From the NCBI RefSeq assembly GCF_030272615.1, contig NC_081405.1, forward strand, positions 155,045,613 to 155,109,612: DNA of 64,000 bases, read 5' to 3'. The notes under the pieces were generated by a model. That model was not told the origin of the DNA, searched no databases, and saw only the letters and a program-made list of their open reading frames with translations. The translations under genes and the position numbers were made by a program. Origin of the DNA: Cryptomeria japonica (Eukaryota; Streptophyta; Pinopsida; Cupressales; Cupressaceae). Every line of letters starts with the position of its first letter. The first letter of the stretch is position 1. Positions 1 to 11,976 of this stretch are shown piece by piece.

Positions 1-15
1 GAAGTTGTATGGTAT

Positions 16-605
16 TGTTTAGTGGTGAAATAGGGATCCACAAATATGAATCCACCTATTTCCTCTAAACATGAAAGAGAAGAGTAAAACTAATAGATTC
101 AACCCCAAATGGAAAAAATGTTGATTAGACTTTACCCTCTCTTTGTTTGAGTCAAAGGTGCTTAAAGGATTTCAAATTGAATGCTAGATATAGGGAAAAT
201 GATGGAAATTTGACATAAAACAACATGAACAACAAGCTACAAATGTATTATGGAGACACAAAGCTAGATCTAAGTAGAAGGGATAGGGAGAAACTTGTAT
301 TAGAAAATTTGGCTTGAAAGTAAGAGACTAGGATGCTTGGGGCAACCCGATCCTACAACTATTAGATGTAGAAAAACAAGAAACTTTGAAAATTATAATG
401 TTGCTCATAATTTGTTCCTATAAGTTTGTCAAAAATTCATGGGATCAAGATACCCAGAGCAACCCAATCCTCCACTTTTTTGATCTTACAAAAGTTAGAT
501 TTGATCGTCGTTGTCTCCTTTCATAGAATCTTCATTCACGGCTTCTTAATTTGTCACCTACACACATAAAGAAGGGAAATAGTGTTGTTGATAGGGTTTT
601 TCCTA
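16..605 (-). repeat. 3' LTR of outer element, segment 1
   Basis: This segment begins TGTTTAGTGG on the plus strand, the reverse complement of an LTR terminus. It aligns along its full length, with small differences, to 52,825-53,410. It is cut at 604-606 by the 16.6 kb inverted-repeat transposon and resumes at 17,173. I see no coding potential. Confidence 0.8.
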
Positions 606-636
606 GGGGTAAGTGCACCAAGATGGTGAACAAAAA
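606..636 (+). repeat. Left terminal inverted repeat of 16.6 kb element
   Basis: It matches the reverse complement of 17,142-17,172 at 29 of 31 positions. It starts GGGGTAAGTGCACC and continues AAGATGGTG. The same motif reappears at 63,067. Confidence 0.9.
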
Positions 637-1550
637 GGGGGGTATAAGTGGACGTCTTTTTTATGAAGTCGGCTAAAACTAAACTTGGAGGAGCAATTTT
701 AAACTCGTCCACTCAAAATTTGAAGATATCCAAAGAACAAAGATTGTAGTACTTCTAATCTAATTTCCAAACTACTAAAGTGTTTTAAAATTGGATAAGA
801 TTAAGGGGGTTAGATATTTCACGCACACAAAAGTGTTCCTTGTTTTTAGCAAAACATAACATAAAATTTGACATATGCATAAAAAAAGATATAGTTGGAT
901 TTATTATTTTGAAAAACCCTTTGGTAGAAAGATAGTTAAGAGTGAGCACTAGAAGTTGTGTATTTTTTGTAGAGTATTTTTTTTTACAATTTTTCAATGT
1001 GTACGCATCCTGAAAAAATTAGGTACTTGTTCGTACCCATCACATAACTTCCACCAAAATAATTGTAAATTCATTTTATTTTTTATTTTGTTTAAAGAAT
1101 GAAGTGCAGAACAATAATATATAGTTTGTTTCAATTTTGGGCAAGTAGTTTAAAAGTTATTAAAAAAATGGTATGCGGCTATCTCTGAGAACTCTGGAGA
1201 CATTGGTAAAAACAAATTCAAGAGTAATATAATAATGTTGTTCAAACTTAAAAAATATATATGTTGTTAGAAAGATCAAAAGATGGGTGAAATTTTACAA
1301 ATGCCTACTTAATAATATGTAAACTTGATGACAATGAAGTTGAGAAACCAAAATGGAAGAAGAAAACATGTAAAAAGGAGGGAAATAAGGCTCCCAAGCC
1401 TCAGCCTTGCAATCCAAGCCTAAGTACAAGGCAAAATGCATATGAGGTTTAATTATCTATAATAACGCATATAGGTTTTTATTCTTTATAATAACACGTA
1501 CGGATTATTCTCTTTATTATTCATATTTGTTACAATAGATATATTCAAAT
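637..1550. other. Left subterminal region of TIR element, non-coding
   Basis: There is no credible gene here; the 70-codon minus-strand frame at 785-997 is unsupported. At 1,436-1,510 there are degenerate repeats of a GCATAYRNGGTTT-like module separated by TAATA-rich spacers. The same module recurs in the right subterminal region (about 16,930-17,050) and beside the third terminus (63,225-63,310), so it is probably a family-specific subterminal motif. Confidence 0.5.
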
Positions 1551-2480
1551 TGTTGGCAATTGACACTCTATTGGTTGGTTTCACTATGTTGTCATTGATG
1601 GCAACATGATTTTGTGTTCCAACTTCATGTTTTGATTCTATGGTGTACCAACAGACACTCACAGATTCTACACTGACACCAACACTGGCAGGACACAAAG
1701 ATTTCTTTGGTCACCGACAATGCAGGCCAACATGGTTTAGTAAAGGTTATTGATATTTGAGGCCAACATATCTTGGATCCTACATCGACAAATTGATTTT
1801 AATGTTTATGCATTTATGTTATCTGGCCAACATGTAATTTGATATTGTATATATCTTTGTAAGCTGACATAAGGCATGTAAAATTTGTATAGGGTATATA
1901 GGACAGTTTGATAGATCATTTTGATATAGATAGAAAATGGACACGGTGATGGATATGTTAATTTAATATGATGTGAAATATATCAGAGAGATCATGTAAG
2001 TGAGGAAATTATTGTAAGGGTTATTCTGGTAAAGGGTTTAGGGTTTCAAACTGGAACAGACAGAGCTTGAATTGGAACTACATTCTAGCATAAAAGATGC
2101 TATCTTAAGCAGTTCACACTTCTTCGAATTGTAGTCTAGAATTTTATGTAGTCAGTGAGGCTCCTATTGTGTTTGAGCAATGTGCTCTAGGCTGTAAGCC
2201 TTCTTGAAAGTGCATGCCCTCATATTTTGTAATATCTCTTCATATGGCCAGTGGATTGATATTGTGGGTCACAAATCCCACTATGGTTTTTCCTCTTTGA
2301 GGTTTTCCACCTATAAATCTATATGTTATGATTCCCATTTATGTGATTGGCTTATTAGTTGCTTTACTTCTTTCAATTCTGTTTATACCGATATACGAGT
2401 TGGTGTATGCATGTTTTTTAATAAGGCTAAAACTTACTATTCTGGTATAAAAATGATTCACCCCCCCCCTCTCAGTGTTA
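1551..2480 (+). repeat. 5' LTR of nested copia-like element
   Basis: This is a direct repeat of 7,495-8,424. It contains a C homopolymer near its 3' end (2,461-2,469) that is longer in the 3' copy. The true edge could be 2,485 (…ACAACA), because ATTCATATCAGAGCC follows as a decayed primer site. Confidence 0.88.
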
Positions 2481-2485
2481 CAACA

Positions 2486-2500
2486 ATTCATATCAGAGCC
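2486..2500 (+). other. Primer-binding site, decayed initiator-Met type
   Basis: The sequence ATTCATATCAGAGCC differs at two positions from ATTGGTATCAGAGCC, the tRNA-iMet site that is intact in the copia element at 18,113. Its place right after the 5' LTR supports the assignment. Confidence 0.65.
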
Positions 2501-2526
2501 TTGTGCCTTAGAGGAAGTTTAATAGC

Positions 2527-3720
2527 TTGAGGAAGATCCTGAAACCGAAATCAATGAACATGGCTTTGGAGAAGCAACTTGAGATGGCACTTGAAGATTA
2601 TGATGGTGAAAGGTTGAAGAACTTAAAGCGACAAGATGAATTGAATTTTTCCAAGGAATTCATTCTTGTCCTACAAGAGAGGCTATCATATGTTCAAGCT
2701 AGGAGGAAGGAACTTTTGCAAAATTAGGATGATGAAGAGAAAAATACACTTAAGTAACAATTTTAAAAATTGAGTCAAGAGAACATGGTTATGAAAAATG
2801 AAATGAAAGTTATAAGTATGAGGATGTCTAAGGAGATTGAGGACATAAAGAAAAAGGAAGAAAATCTTGTTGTATCCCTGAAGAACAAATTTTAAGAATG
2901 TGATAGGTTGGTTCATGAAAATGTTATGTTGAGAAGTGATTTGGTACAATCCTAGAGTAATCAGCAAGAGCTTGAGAGACAAATGATAATACTAAGAGAA
3001 GATTTAACTACTGCAAGTGAGTACAAAGAAAAATTCAAGATCAGCTCGACACAACTTGATGAGTTATTAAAGAGACAGAGGTTGATCAAAGATTCCACTG
3101 GACTTGGATTTGAGCAAGGACATAGTTCTGGTACTGTTAATGAAGATCAAAACCATAAGGCACATGTAAGATAGTTTAATGCTTATAAATCCAATGGTAG
3201 ATGTTTTGTTTGCAATAGATTTGGTCACATGACTAGGCAATGTAGAAACAAAGCAAATCAGAACCTTGATTCTGCTCCCGGTAAATGTTCTAAATGCAAT
3301 AAGTTTGGTCATAAGATAGAAGATTGAAGAATGAATGTAAAATTCTATGCATGTGTAAAATTTGGACATATGGCTAATCAGTGCAGGTCAAGCAATTTCA
3401 CCAGTTTTAGCAAAGCAATTCAAAACAACAATGTTACATGTTATGCATGTAATGAGGTTGGACATATTGCTAAGTTCTATAGAAGCATAAATCCAATGGT
3501 TAGTTATGGAGGATCAAATGAGAAAGGAAAAGAGAAGGTTAGTGAAATCCGGCAAGATCATTCTTAGAGATGGGTTAGGAAGATTGAAGAACAAACATCA
3601 GATGGGAATGTCCCAATTACTTATACGACAGAGGAGGCTCTCCTACACCAAAAGGAAGCTCATTCGGTATCAGAGGCAGATGCCTTAGGGGTAGGCAAAA
3701 TTCATGAAGATGCTGCATAT
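2527..3720 (+). pseudogene. Copia gag remnant: coiled coil plus zinc knuckles
   Basis: A single reading is broken by several stops. The first part is Lys/Glu-rich and coiled-coil-like (2,550-3,170), followed by four CCHC-type knuckles: CFVCNRFGHMTRQC (near 3,200), CSKCNKFGHKIED (3,290, truncated by a stop), YACVKFGHMANQC (3,345, first Cys changed) and CYACNEVGHIAKFY (3,440, last Cys changed). Copia gag normally has an N-terminal UBN2-type domain and usually one knuckle; the N-terminal domain is absent here. Several stops replace expected Gln codons, as by C-to-T change. The product would package element RNA, but the frame is not functional as it stands. Confidence 0.75.
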
Positions 3721-4020
3721 GCCCCCAGAAGAGGTTTTGGAAAATGTTCCAGATATTGGAGAGGATTATCCAACATGGATATGTTCTGAGCAAGATTCGG
3801 TATCTTTCACTGGCAGTCATTTATGTCAATGGAAGATTAGGGTTTTTCTCGAAGGTTAAAAGGTCAAAAACACTTCATTGTTAATCACCTTGCATTCAAA
3901 GCGATTTCAAAGTGATTCAAAGAAACTAAGTGCAATCAAAGGAAATTTAGAGGTAATCAAATTTCTTCTTGAGAGATTTCACCGGCGTCTAAAAGAATTT
4001 GTTGAAGGTTTTTATCGAGA

Positions 4021-7000
4021 GTGATCAAAAGGTATTTATCTTTAAACATGGAAGCGGGATCATCTTTTATTCTTGTTTTTGTTGCAAACCCAACTGTCAT
4101 AGAGATCAAGGACTGCCCCAGGCCAATTTTCAAGTTGTATCCACATGTGGCTACCTTGGGAGATTCGGTTGGAGCATTTTCTCGCATTTCGAAGGGAGTT
4201 GTGTATGTAGAGGATGTTAGGGCATATATTCACTGTCATATCAAGGACTTAGGAACTTCAAAAATTAAGGGCATGTGTATGAGTGAGCTAATGGGAGAAT
4301 CTGGAAAGATCAAATTGGCATACAAACATATTGAAGAACTAGGGTATACAAACATTCTAGATATTCTGGAGTTTGAGGATGAGATAATCAGATATGTCTT
4401 AAGCATAGTACATAGGGAATTTATATGGCATAAAAGACCTTACAAAATCACCAAGGAATCCATTTGGGCAATCACTAGTTTGCTATCGGTAGGACAACAT
4501 CCAGACAAAAAAGTTTCAAATGATTTCGTCTGGAAGATCACCAACACTACATCAGACAAAAGATCCATGAAAGTGAGCACTATCACTAACATGGACATCA
4601 AATTTGGCAGCATGATTATCAGATATAAGGTAACTCAATCAAACTGACTGGATTCTATTTCTAGTTCATGCGTTTTGGCTGCATACAAAATGATGAGAGA
4701 TAATGTAAAGTTAGATCTATGCAGTTGGATGCTTGATGAGTTGTTGATAAATCTAGGAAAGATCAAGGGTGAGAAGAAGGGTACTTTCCAGTATGGGAAC
4801 CTGTTAGTTTGCCTAATGTTATATTTTTTGAATGATACACTCGGTTCTGGTAAGAGGCAATGGGCTTTTGACATTCTGGTAGGAAGACAATTGAAACAGT
4901 CAATTGCTGCTTTAGGAAGTCAAAGAGATGATAAGGTATGGGGGTATTTTAAGGAATTTCAAAAATCTATGAGGTCTAGGGTAAGGGCACCTGAGCATAT
5001 TATAGAAAAATATTCTACCGACATATGCTTCATGGTAAAGAAGGATGAGACTCTCATGGAAGCAATTAAGCCCCAAAGGATTTGGATTGAAGAAATGGGC
5101 TATGAGGTGGATGCACGGATTCTTGATGCGTATGCAAAAATGTTGATTGATGCACCAATAGATGAGGTAGAGAAGCCCTATGGTGCTGCATAATAGAAAA
5201 CTCAAGAGGTTGAAAGCGAGTTCAACCAGAAGAAAAGAGAGAAATAGGAAGGAAAATCAAGAAAATTTGTGTAGAAGGTCTCAAAGGATATTCAAGCACT
5301 AATTGATGTTGTCTCGGAGAAAGGTAGAAAGAGGAAGGATTCAGAAGTTTATATTGAGCCTGTCACTGCATAATTAGAATCAAAGGATGAAACACCATTA
5401 TCATTTAAGAGGGTTGTTAGGAAGAAACCGAAGGAAACAAAGGCAGAAGCTAAGAAGCAATCGGTTAGGAAGGTCACAATCAAGCTACCGACACAGAAGC
5501 AAGTACCTAAGGCTAAACCTGCAGCTGCATCCAATACTGCAAAGAGGAAGAAGAAGAATGACACTGATTATGGTAAGGCTTCACCTAAAACTTGTGCAGA
5601 ATTGGTAGATGAAATCACTAAAGATGGCATGTTGAAGAATGTTTAATTTTATTATGAAAACTTAGAGGATGATGAACAAAGAGAGGTAGAGGAAGAAGTC
5701 CTATTATACTTGGATATTTATAAGAAAGCCTTAATAGAGATAGAAAATCAAATACTGACTGAGTTATATAACATATTAGATGCTAGAAGATTATCAACTA
5801 TGCAAGAGGATAAACACATTAAAATTCAAGAACTATTATCTATCTGTGTTACTATAGCTCCAAATGAAATGGAAAAGACACTTCAGGTGGCAGACAAAAA
5901 AGTTTTCAATAGCAAGCATAGGATAACCAGTTTGATGCTAGGAAAAGTAAATGAGATAATAAAAGAGACTGAAAAAGCATGGGTTACATTTTTGGGAGAA
6001 AACAAAGGATTCTTTACTTCACCGGAAACCAAGACAGATACTGTAGATACCTTGGTTGAAGAAAAAGGAAAGGGGATTATGGGTACTTCACCCTCAGCTT
6101 TGAAAAATATTAAGATAGTGGAAATTGAACCCCTGGTGAATACCGATGTATAGACAAATACTGAGCTACCGACTAATACTGAGAATGAACATGCTAACAT
6201 TATATAGGATATTAATATTGAGGATAATTGTCCTCCAGATACAAATGTATAGGTTGAGGTTATTGTTCCTACAAAGGAACCGATAGTTACACATACTGCA
6301 CCAAGTGGTGAAGCCACCGATGCAATTGAGAAGGTTATAAAGGATAAAAATTTAGAGGAGAAAATAGGGGAATCCGATAGGGAACCGGTTGTTGGCCCAT
6401 CATTATTGTCAATTGACACTTCTCGGGTAGAAAAGAAAAACATCATAGAGATGAGTCCCACTGAATTGATGATGATGGCTGCTCAAAAACTGATGAAGGA
6501 GGGATCCACATATAAAGGGATTATAGATCAATCAATCACTGTTTTACATAGACTGGTCCCAGGGTGTAAGATTGAAAATGAAGTGAGCCTATCCAACAAG
6601 CTTAAGGTAATCACTGAGCATATATCAAAAGACTTTCAATCGTTACAACAAATATCAAACTGACAAGCACTAGAAAGGTTTACTCAGGCTAAGAGAGTTG
6701 TTTTTTATTAGGTAATTGAAACAGAGAAGAAAAAGATTGAAGAGAGGCTAATCCTAATAGAAAATTCTTTGAAACAATGTACAAATATATATATATAGGG
6801 TATGTTGTAATACTGAAATACTTACAACTAATATAGATAAAAAGATAAAGGAGATTCAGGAGAAAATTGCAAGTATGGCTAGCTCTTTTGATGGATTGAT
6901 TTCATTGACTACATCAATTGATGGTCAAATTTTGATTTTGGAGAATCAAATTTCTTCTCTTGATAAGGAAAGAGGCAAAATAATTAGAAGAGCCAGAAGT

Positions 7001-7105
7001 CTAAGAGGCTTGGTGAGTCCACGATTGGATTCACTCTATGTACACAAGAAAGAATGTATTTATATGGTGGGAAAGCCCACACCGGCAAAGGTAAATGAGA
7101 AATAA
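4021..7105 (+). pseudogene. Long non-pol ORF of unknown function inside LTR element
   Basis: One frame runs from 4,021 to 6,663, interrupted by stops at about 4,645, 5,191, 5,644 and 6,151 plus others, then shifts frame to end at 7,105; originally about 1,000 codons. The N-terminal part (4,051-5,193) looks globular and mixed alpha/beta. The middle (5,380-5,640) is very Lys/Arg-rich. The C-terminal part (5,710-7,105) is acidic and coiled-coil-like. I find no protease, integrase or polymerase motif. It occupies the place of pol between gag and the 3' LTR. I have an impression that similar unnamed proteins recur in conifer repeats, but cannot verify it. Function unknown. Confidence 0.6.
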
Positions 7106-7494
7106 TATTTTGCACATTTATTGAGTGGACTTGTATATATTTCCGGCACATTCAAAACCGGCTGGGATACTTATGTGGAGTTACTGGAGAAGGCTTATCC
7201 AGAAACTTTGAAGTTGGTCAAGCTCCAGTAAGACATTTTTGGGGATATTCATTGTACAGTTAATATTCTTTGACATTCTTTTTAGAATTTTTAATGGCAT
7301 TGATGTCAAAGGGGGAGTAGTATAGATGTGAGAAATAATAAAAGAGTTGTATACATTAGGGGGAGTTATGGAGTTTTGGAGATATGGAGTATTTTGCATA
7401 TTCAGCTCAGGGGGAGTAGGGCAGGATGAAACTGACATATGAAACCTTGACCATTTTTCACATGAGTGTTGCCATCAATGCCAAAGGGGGAGAT
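7106..7494 (+). other. 3' untranslated segment and polypurine tract
   Basis: This is non-coding sequence between the last ORF and the 3' LTR. It contains repeated short purine-rich boxes (GGGGGAGTAG at 7,310, GGGGGAGTTA at 7,360, GGGGGAGTAGG at 7,410) before the final CCAAAGGGGGAGAT at 7,481-7,494, which is the likely plus-strand primer tract. Confidence 0.7.
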
Positions 7495-8424
7495 TGTTGG
7501 CAATTGACACTCTATTGGTTGGTTTCACTATGTTGTCATTGATGGCAACATGATTTTGTGTTCTGGCTTCATGTTTTGATTCTATGGTGTACCGGCAGAC
7601 ACTTCACAGATTCTACTGGCACTGACACCAACAATGACATAAAGATTTCTTTAGTCACCAATAATGCAGGCTGACATGGTTTAGTAATGGTTATCGATAC
7701 TGGAGGCTGGCATATCTTGGATCTTGCATCGGCAAATTGATTTTAATGTTTATGCATTTATGTTATCTAGCCGACATGTAATTTGATATTGTATATATCT
7801 TTGTAAGCCGACATAAGACATGTAAAATTTGTATAGGGTATATAGGACCCTTTGATAGATCATTTTGATATAGATATAAAATGGACATGGTGATGGATAT
7901 ATGAATGTAATATGATACGAAATATATCAAAGAGATCATGTATGTGAGGAAATTATTGTAAGGGTTATTCCAGTAAAGGGTTTAGGGTTTCAGACCATAA
8001 CAGACAGAGCTTAAACTGGAATTGTATTCTGGCATAGAAGATGCTATCTTAAGGAGTTCACACTTCTCAGGATTGTAGTTTGGAATTTTATATAGTTAGT
8101 GAGACTCCTATTGTGTTTGAGCAGTGTGCTCTAGGTTGTAAGCCTTCCTGCAAGTTTAGGCCCCTCATATTTTGTAATATCTCTTCATATGGCCAGTAGA
8201 TTGATATTGTGGGTCACAAATCCCACCATGGTTTTTCCTCTTTGAGGTTTTCCACATATAAATATGTGTTATGATTCCCATTTATGTGATTGGCTTATTA
8301 GTTGCTTTACTTCTTTCAATTTTGTTTATACTGGTATACCGGTTGGTGTATGCATGTTTTAATAAGACTAAAACTTACTATTCTGGTATAACACTGATTG
8401 ACCCCCCCCCCCCTCTCAGTGTTA
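7495..8424 (+). repeat. 3' LTR of nested copia-like element
   Basis: This is the same length as the 5' LTR under the chosen edges. It has a longer C tract (8,402-8,413). After CAGTGTTA the sequence departs from the 5' copy (TTGGTTTCC), so the exact 3' edge is uncertain by about ten bases. Confidence 0.85.
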
Positions 8425-8519
8425 TTGGTTTCCAATGCATATATAGTTTGATATAAGTAGATATACATATATTCATATATGTAGATGTCCATATATTCAT
8501 ATATTTATATCTATCAAAC

Positions 8520-8626
8520 TATGTCTCTCTCCTCTCCCTTCCTTCTCTCTCTCACTCTCCCTCTCTTTTTCCCTCACACATACTCTCTCTCACTTTATCT
8601 CCCCCTCTCCTTGTTTCTCTCCCCCT

Positions 8627-8665
<39 letters not shown>

Positions 8666-8750
8666 TCTCTCTCTCTCCCTCTCTCTCCGAACCTCCCTTC
8701 TTCCTTTGTCTCCCTCCTCTCCCTTCCCCGTCTCTATCTCTCTCTCAATA
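8520..8750 (+). repeat. CT-rich microsatellite
   Basis: Imperfect (CT)n and CCCT tracts give long meaningless Ser/Leu frames. A similar CT tract follows the third terminus of the family (63,560 onward). Confidence 0.95.
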
Positions 8751-9110
8751 GTGTGAAAACCCTGATTGGATTTTGGTAACTATAGCCTTTCCTTTTCTCT
8801 CTTTGTCTATAGTGTCAATACCTCGTACGGGTTTTTGTGACTATGGATGTTTCCATGCTCTCCCTTTATCTATAGTGTCAATACTTTGTATGGGTTTTTG
8901 TCACTATAGATTCATATCTAATGTGTAAAAATTGTGATTGTGTTACTGCCACTATAGAGTTTGCATCATGTCTATAGTGTCAAAACCATGATCAAGTTAT
9001 TGATACTATAGATGTTGCAAGATTTCCCCCCTCTTTGTCTATATTTTCAATACCTCGTACTAATTTTTAATAATAAAAATGTGAACAAATTTTTGTCACT
9101 ATAGGCAATT
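8751..9110 (+). repeat. Degenerate tandem repeats with TCTATAGTGTCAATACC core
   Basis: About six copies of a unit of roughly 60-75 bp share TCTATAGTGTCAAWACC near one end and GTCACTATAG near the other (8,805, 8,868, 8,970 and others). A related stretch, AAAATTGTGATTGTGTTTC, is present at 16,813 near the other end of the TIR element. They could be transposase-binding subterminal repeats or remains of a further nested element. Confidence 0.6.
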
Positions 9111-9386
9111 TTTATAATGACAAAAAAAACACAATTATGGCGAAGGACCCATTTTAATTGTTTCTTCACCTGGGAAATTCTTGGATAGTGTATGATGACT
9201 TTTGTTTTATATGATTTCAAATGATTTAAATGCATTATTAGTTTGATTTTTTAATATTTTTTTGTTTCTTGTATGCTTTTGATAGTCAAATTCAATGATT
9301 TTCATTGTTTTATGAAATGTTTGTTTTTTTAATTTATATAGAATTTACTAATATATATGATGTTATGTAGAACAATTCATATTCAC

Positions 9387-11392
9387 AATGGGAAGGAACA
9401 AGTGAGGAACCATTGAATCACAAGTGTAGAAAAGGAAAGGCAGAGGGAGAGCATGAAATAACTACATGAAATGAGAAAATTGGGAGGAGAAGGTACGCCA
9501 TGTACACCAACTCAATTACATGGATCTAATGAATCAAATACAAACTAAGAAGAAGTGATAATCAATGATCAAACAAATGTACTTAATGTAAGCCAAGACC
9601 ATGGACCAATATTAACACCTCCTAGAATTATTTGTAGAAAACCAAAGTATATAATTGACATTGATGAAAATATTTTGAAGCCAATACTTGATAAAATTTA
9701 CCAATGCACTTGTCAAAGAATGGCTAACAAAGTATGGAAAAAGTATTTTGAGAGATTAAATCAAATCGCAAGATGCCAATTAATTGTGGAAATAATAAGA
9801 TATATGAATTTTAGAGAGGCAGTGAAAATTATTAGCTTAAGATCATCTGAAAATAATAGTGAAAGAACTATAGTAACAAATCTATTAGACGTGTATCAAG
9901 CAATTGGTTCAACACCATGCTATAAAGATGCAAATGTTACTCAATGTGTTATTACATCAACCATAATGAGAAACCAAACTAAAATGTCTCGTTTAATAAG
10001 AAAAACAAATAAGTCATTAAATATAAGTAGAACAAAACTACACCATGCCTTAGGGATGCATAACAAACTTGAGGATCATAAGAATAATTCTCTTTGGGCA
10101 TTTTCAAGTAGACTTCTATGAAAAGACAAGGTTGTTGTTGATGCATTAAGACAATTAATTGAATTTTTTTGACATGACAACCCAAGAGTTTCACTCAATC
10201 AAAGAGATGTTGTTAGAAGGAGAGTTGGATCAAGAAATCATGAGCCACATTCAAAACAACTTTTGGATGACTCAAACACAATTTTATGAGAAATTCATTC
10301 AAACATATCCTCAAATAAGAATTAGTCAAAGGTTTTTTGAAATGAAAAAACCTTTTTATGTTAAGATAAATCATGCACACACTGTATGTTCTAAAATTCA
10401 TATTGAATTTTCCATGCATTATGATATATATCATCATATATATTGTATTTTGCATACTAACAATGTTTTGCAAGAATGTTTTGCAGATGCATGTGTAAAA
10501 AGAGCCCTTTCTAGACAAGAACTAAAGTTTGAAGGTGGTGCTAATTTAATAGATGCAACAACCATTGTGCAATGGTGTAACTTGATAATGAGATCAAGTA
10601 ATCAAGGTAATTCTAGTTTTTTTGGTTGATACGTGAATCTAAAGTTGCAAGCTATGTAGATTGTTGTACAAATATAGGATCGAGTGACTTGCACTCATTT
10701 AGAAGCTCAGATGCAATCTCACCAATTATTTATACTAGATAGATTGTATGTTTTGCTCGTCATGTATGGATTTTTTGTGGGATGAGTGTGAATCATATGA
10801 GTGGTTTGATGGATGGTCTTGTTATACCTTTAGTTCCAATTGATACATATCAATTTACCAAACCACTATAGTTTAACCAGATGGAAATTTCCATGGTTTT
10901 TGACCATGTATCTGATGTAGTGCAACCAAGTATTGTGACTTTTTACTTAGTTATTGGAAAATTTTAACTCATTTTATTTCATTTTACACTATTTTTTGTA
11001 GTAATTTATCATTCAATAAAATCCAGGTCATGTGTATGTGGTTATTGCTGATGAAAAAAAAAAAGAAGGCATAGATTACTTTTTGTGACATATTCAGGCA
11101 TTAAAAATTGACAATCGCAATCATCGATGGAGAGGGTATTGAGTACCCAACATGGTTTGTTGTTGTAATAGGAACATGGCTTATAAGGTACTCTATGAAG
11201 AAATCTGATGTTTGGTTGTTTGAGGACTTCAACACACACAAACATATTCTTCATTACTCTAACCTTGTTGTTGCGACAAATATTCGGTTGATTAAATATT
11301 GTGGTAGTCCGCTCAATAAGAACTTATGGAAAGTTTGTGAATCTGACCACCAGGTAATACTTGACACAATAATGGTTAGAGTTGATCCATAA
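9387..11392 (+). pseudogene. Degenerate transposase-like ORF series of the TIR element
   Basis: The longest pieces are 9,555-10,121 (frame 3), 10,159-10,629 (frame 1) and 11,108-11,392. They read as parts of one protein joined by frameshifts and stops. The middle piece contains RISQRFFEMKKPFYVKI and then a Cys/His-poor version of a compact region (10,380-10,480). The last piece contains IEYPTWFVVVIGTWLIRYS and ends VILDTIMVRVDP. I cannot name a Pfam family. Its position as the main plus-strand coding remnant of the TIR element suggests a transposase, but I see no clear DDE triad. A decayed host gene is an unlikely alternative. Confidence 0.5.
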
Positions 11393-11439
11393 GGTTCATT
11401 AGATTGATTCTACAAAAGTGTAGAGTGATTTTGGAAATA

Positions 11440-11815
11440 TTGTATATATACTTGGGATAATTTTGTATATAGATGGCTATAAGCTAATTTGTATGTATAG
11501 ATGGCCATTAGTTTCTTTGTATGTATTGAGAGGCCAACTTTTGTATATAGACAATGGCCATGAGCTGATTTATATGTATTTAGAAGCCAAATTTTTTGTA
11601 TAGACGACCATGAGTTGATTTGAATGTATTCAGAGGCCAAATTTTGTATATATACAACAACTATGAGTTGATTTGAATGTATTTAGAGGCCAAATTTTGT
11701 GTCTAGATGGCTATGAGCTGATTTGTATATTTTTAGAGGCCAAATTTTATATATAGATGACCATGAGCCAATTTGTACCTATTTAGGGGCCAAATTTTGT
11801 ACATATAAGCAACTA
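11440..11815 (+). repeat. Tandem repeat, unit about 60 bp
   Basis: Six or so copies share ATGGCCATGAGCTGATTTGTATG and TTTAGAGGCCAAATTTTGTATATAG-type segments. The short minus-strand frame over this region is an artefact of the repeat. Confidence 0.85.
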
Positions 11816-11976
11816 AATGATTATAAATGCATCAATGAATCTATGATTCTACTTGAAATTAATGCACTATACTTTTGTTAATGTGTAATTCATGCATTAT
11901 TATTTTCTCATTGTGTGATTCATGCATTTTTATTTTGCAAATGTGTATTTCATGTATTATTCTTTTGTCAATAAGC

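Larger units (their letters stand above)
1551..8424 (+). mobile_element. Non-autonomous copia-like LTR retroelement nested in TIR element
   Basis: Two 930-bp direct repeats (1,551-2,480 and 7,495-8,424) start TGTTGGCAATTG and end CTCAGTGTTA. By eye they differ at roughly a tenth of positions. A diverged initiator-Met primer site (TATCAGAGCC) follows the first. The second is preceded by a CCAAAGGGGGAGA polypurine tract, typical of SIRE-like Ty1-copia elements. The interior encodes a partial gag with zinc knuckles and a long unrelated ORF, but no protease, integrase or reverse transcriptase. The boundary after the 3' LTR is blurred and I could not find a clear target duplication. Confidence 0.88.

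Noticed and set aside
1546..8440. Target duplication for the nested copia-like element (CAAAT against CCAAT)
   Set aside because: The match is imperfect and the 3' edge is uncertain, so I do not claim it.
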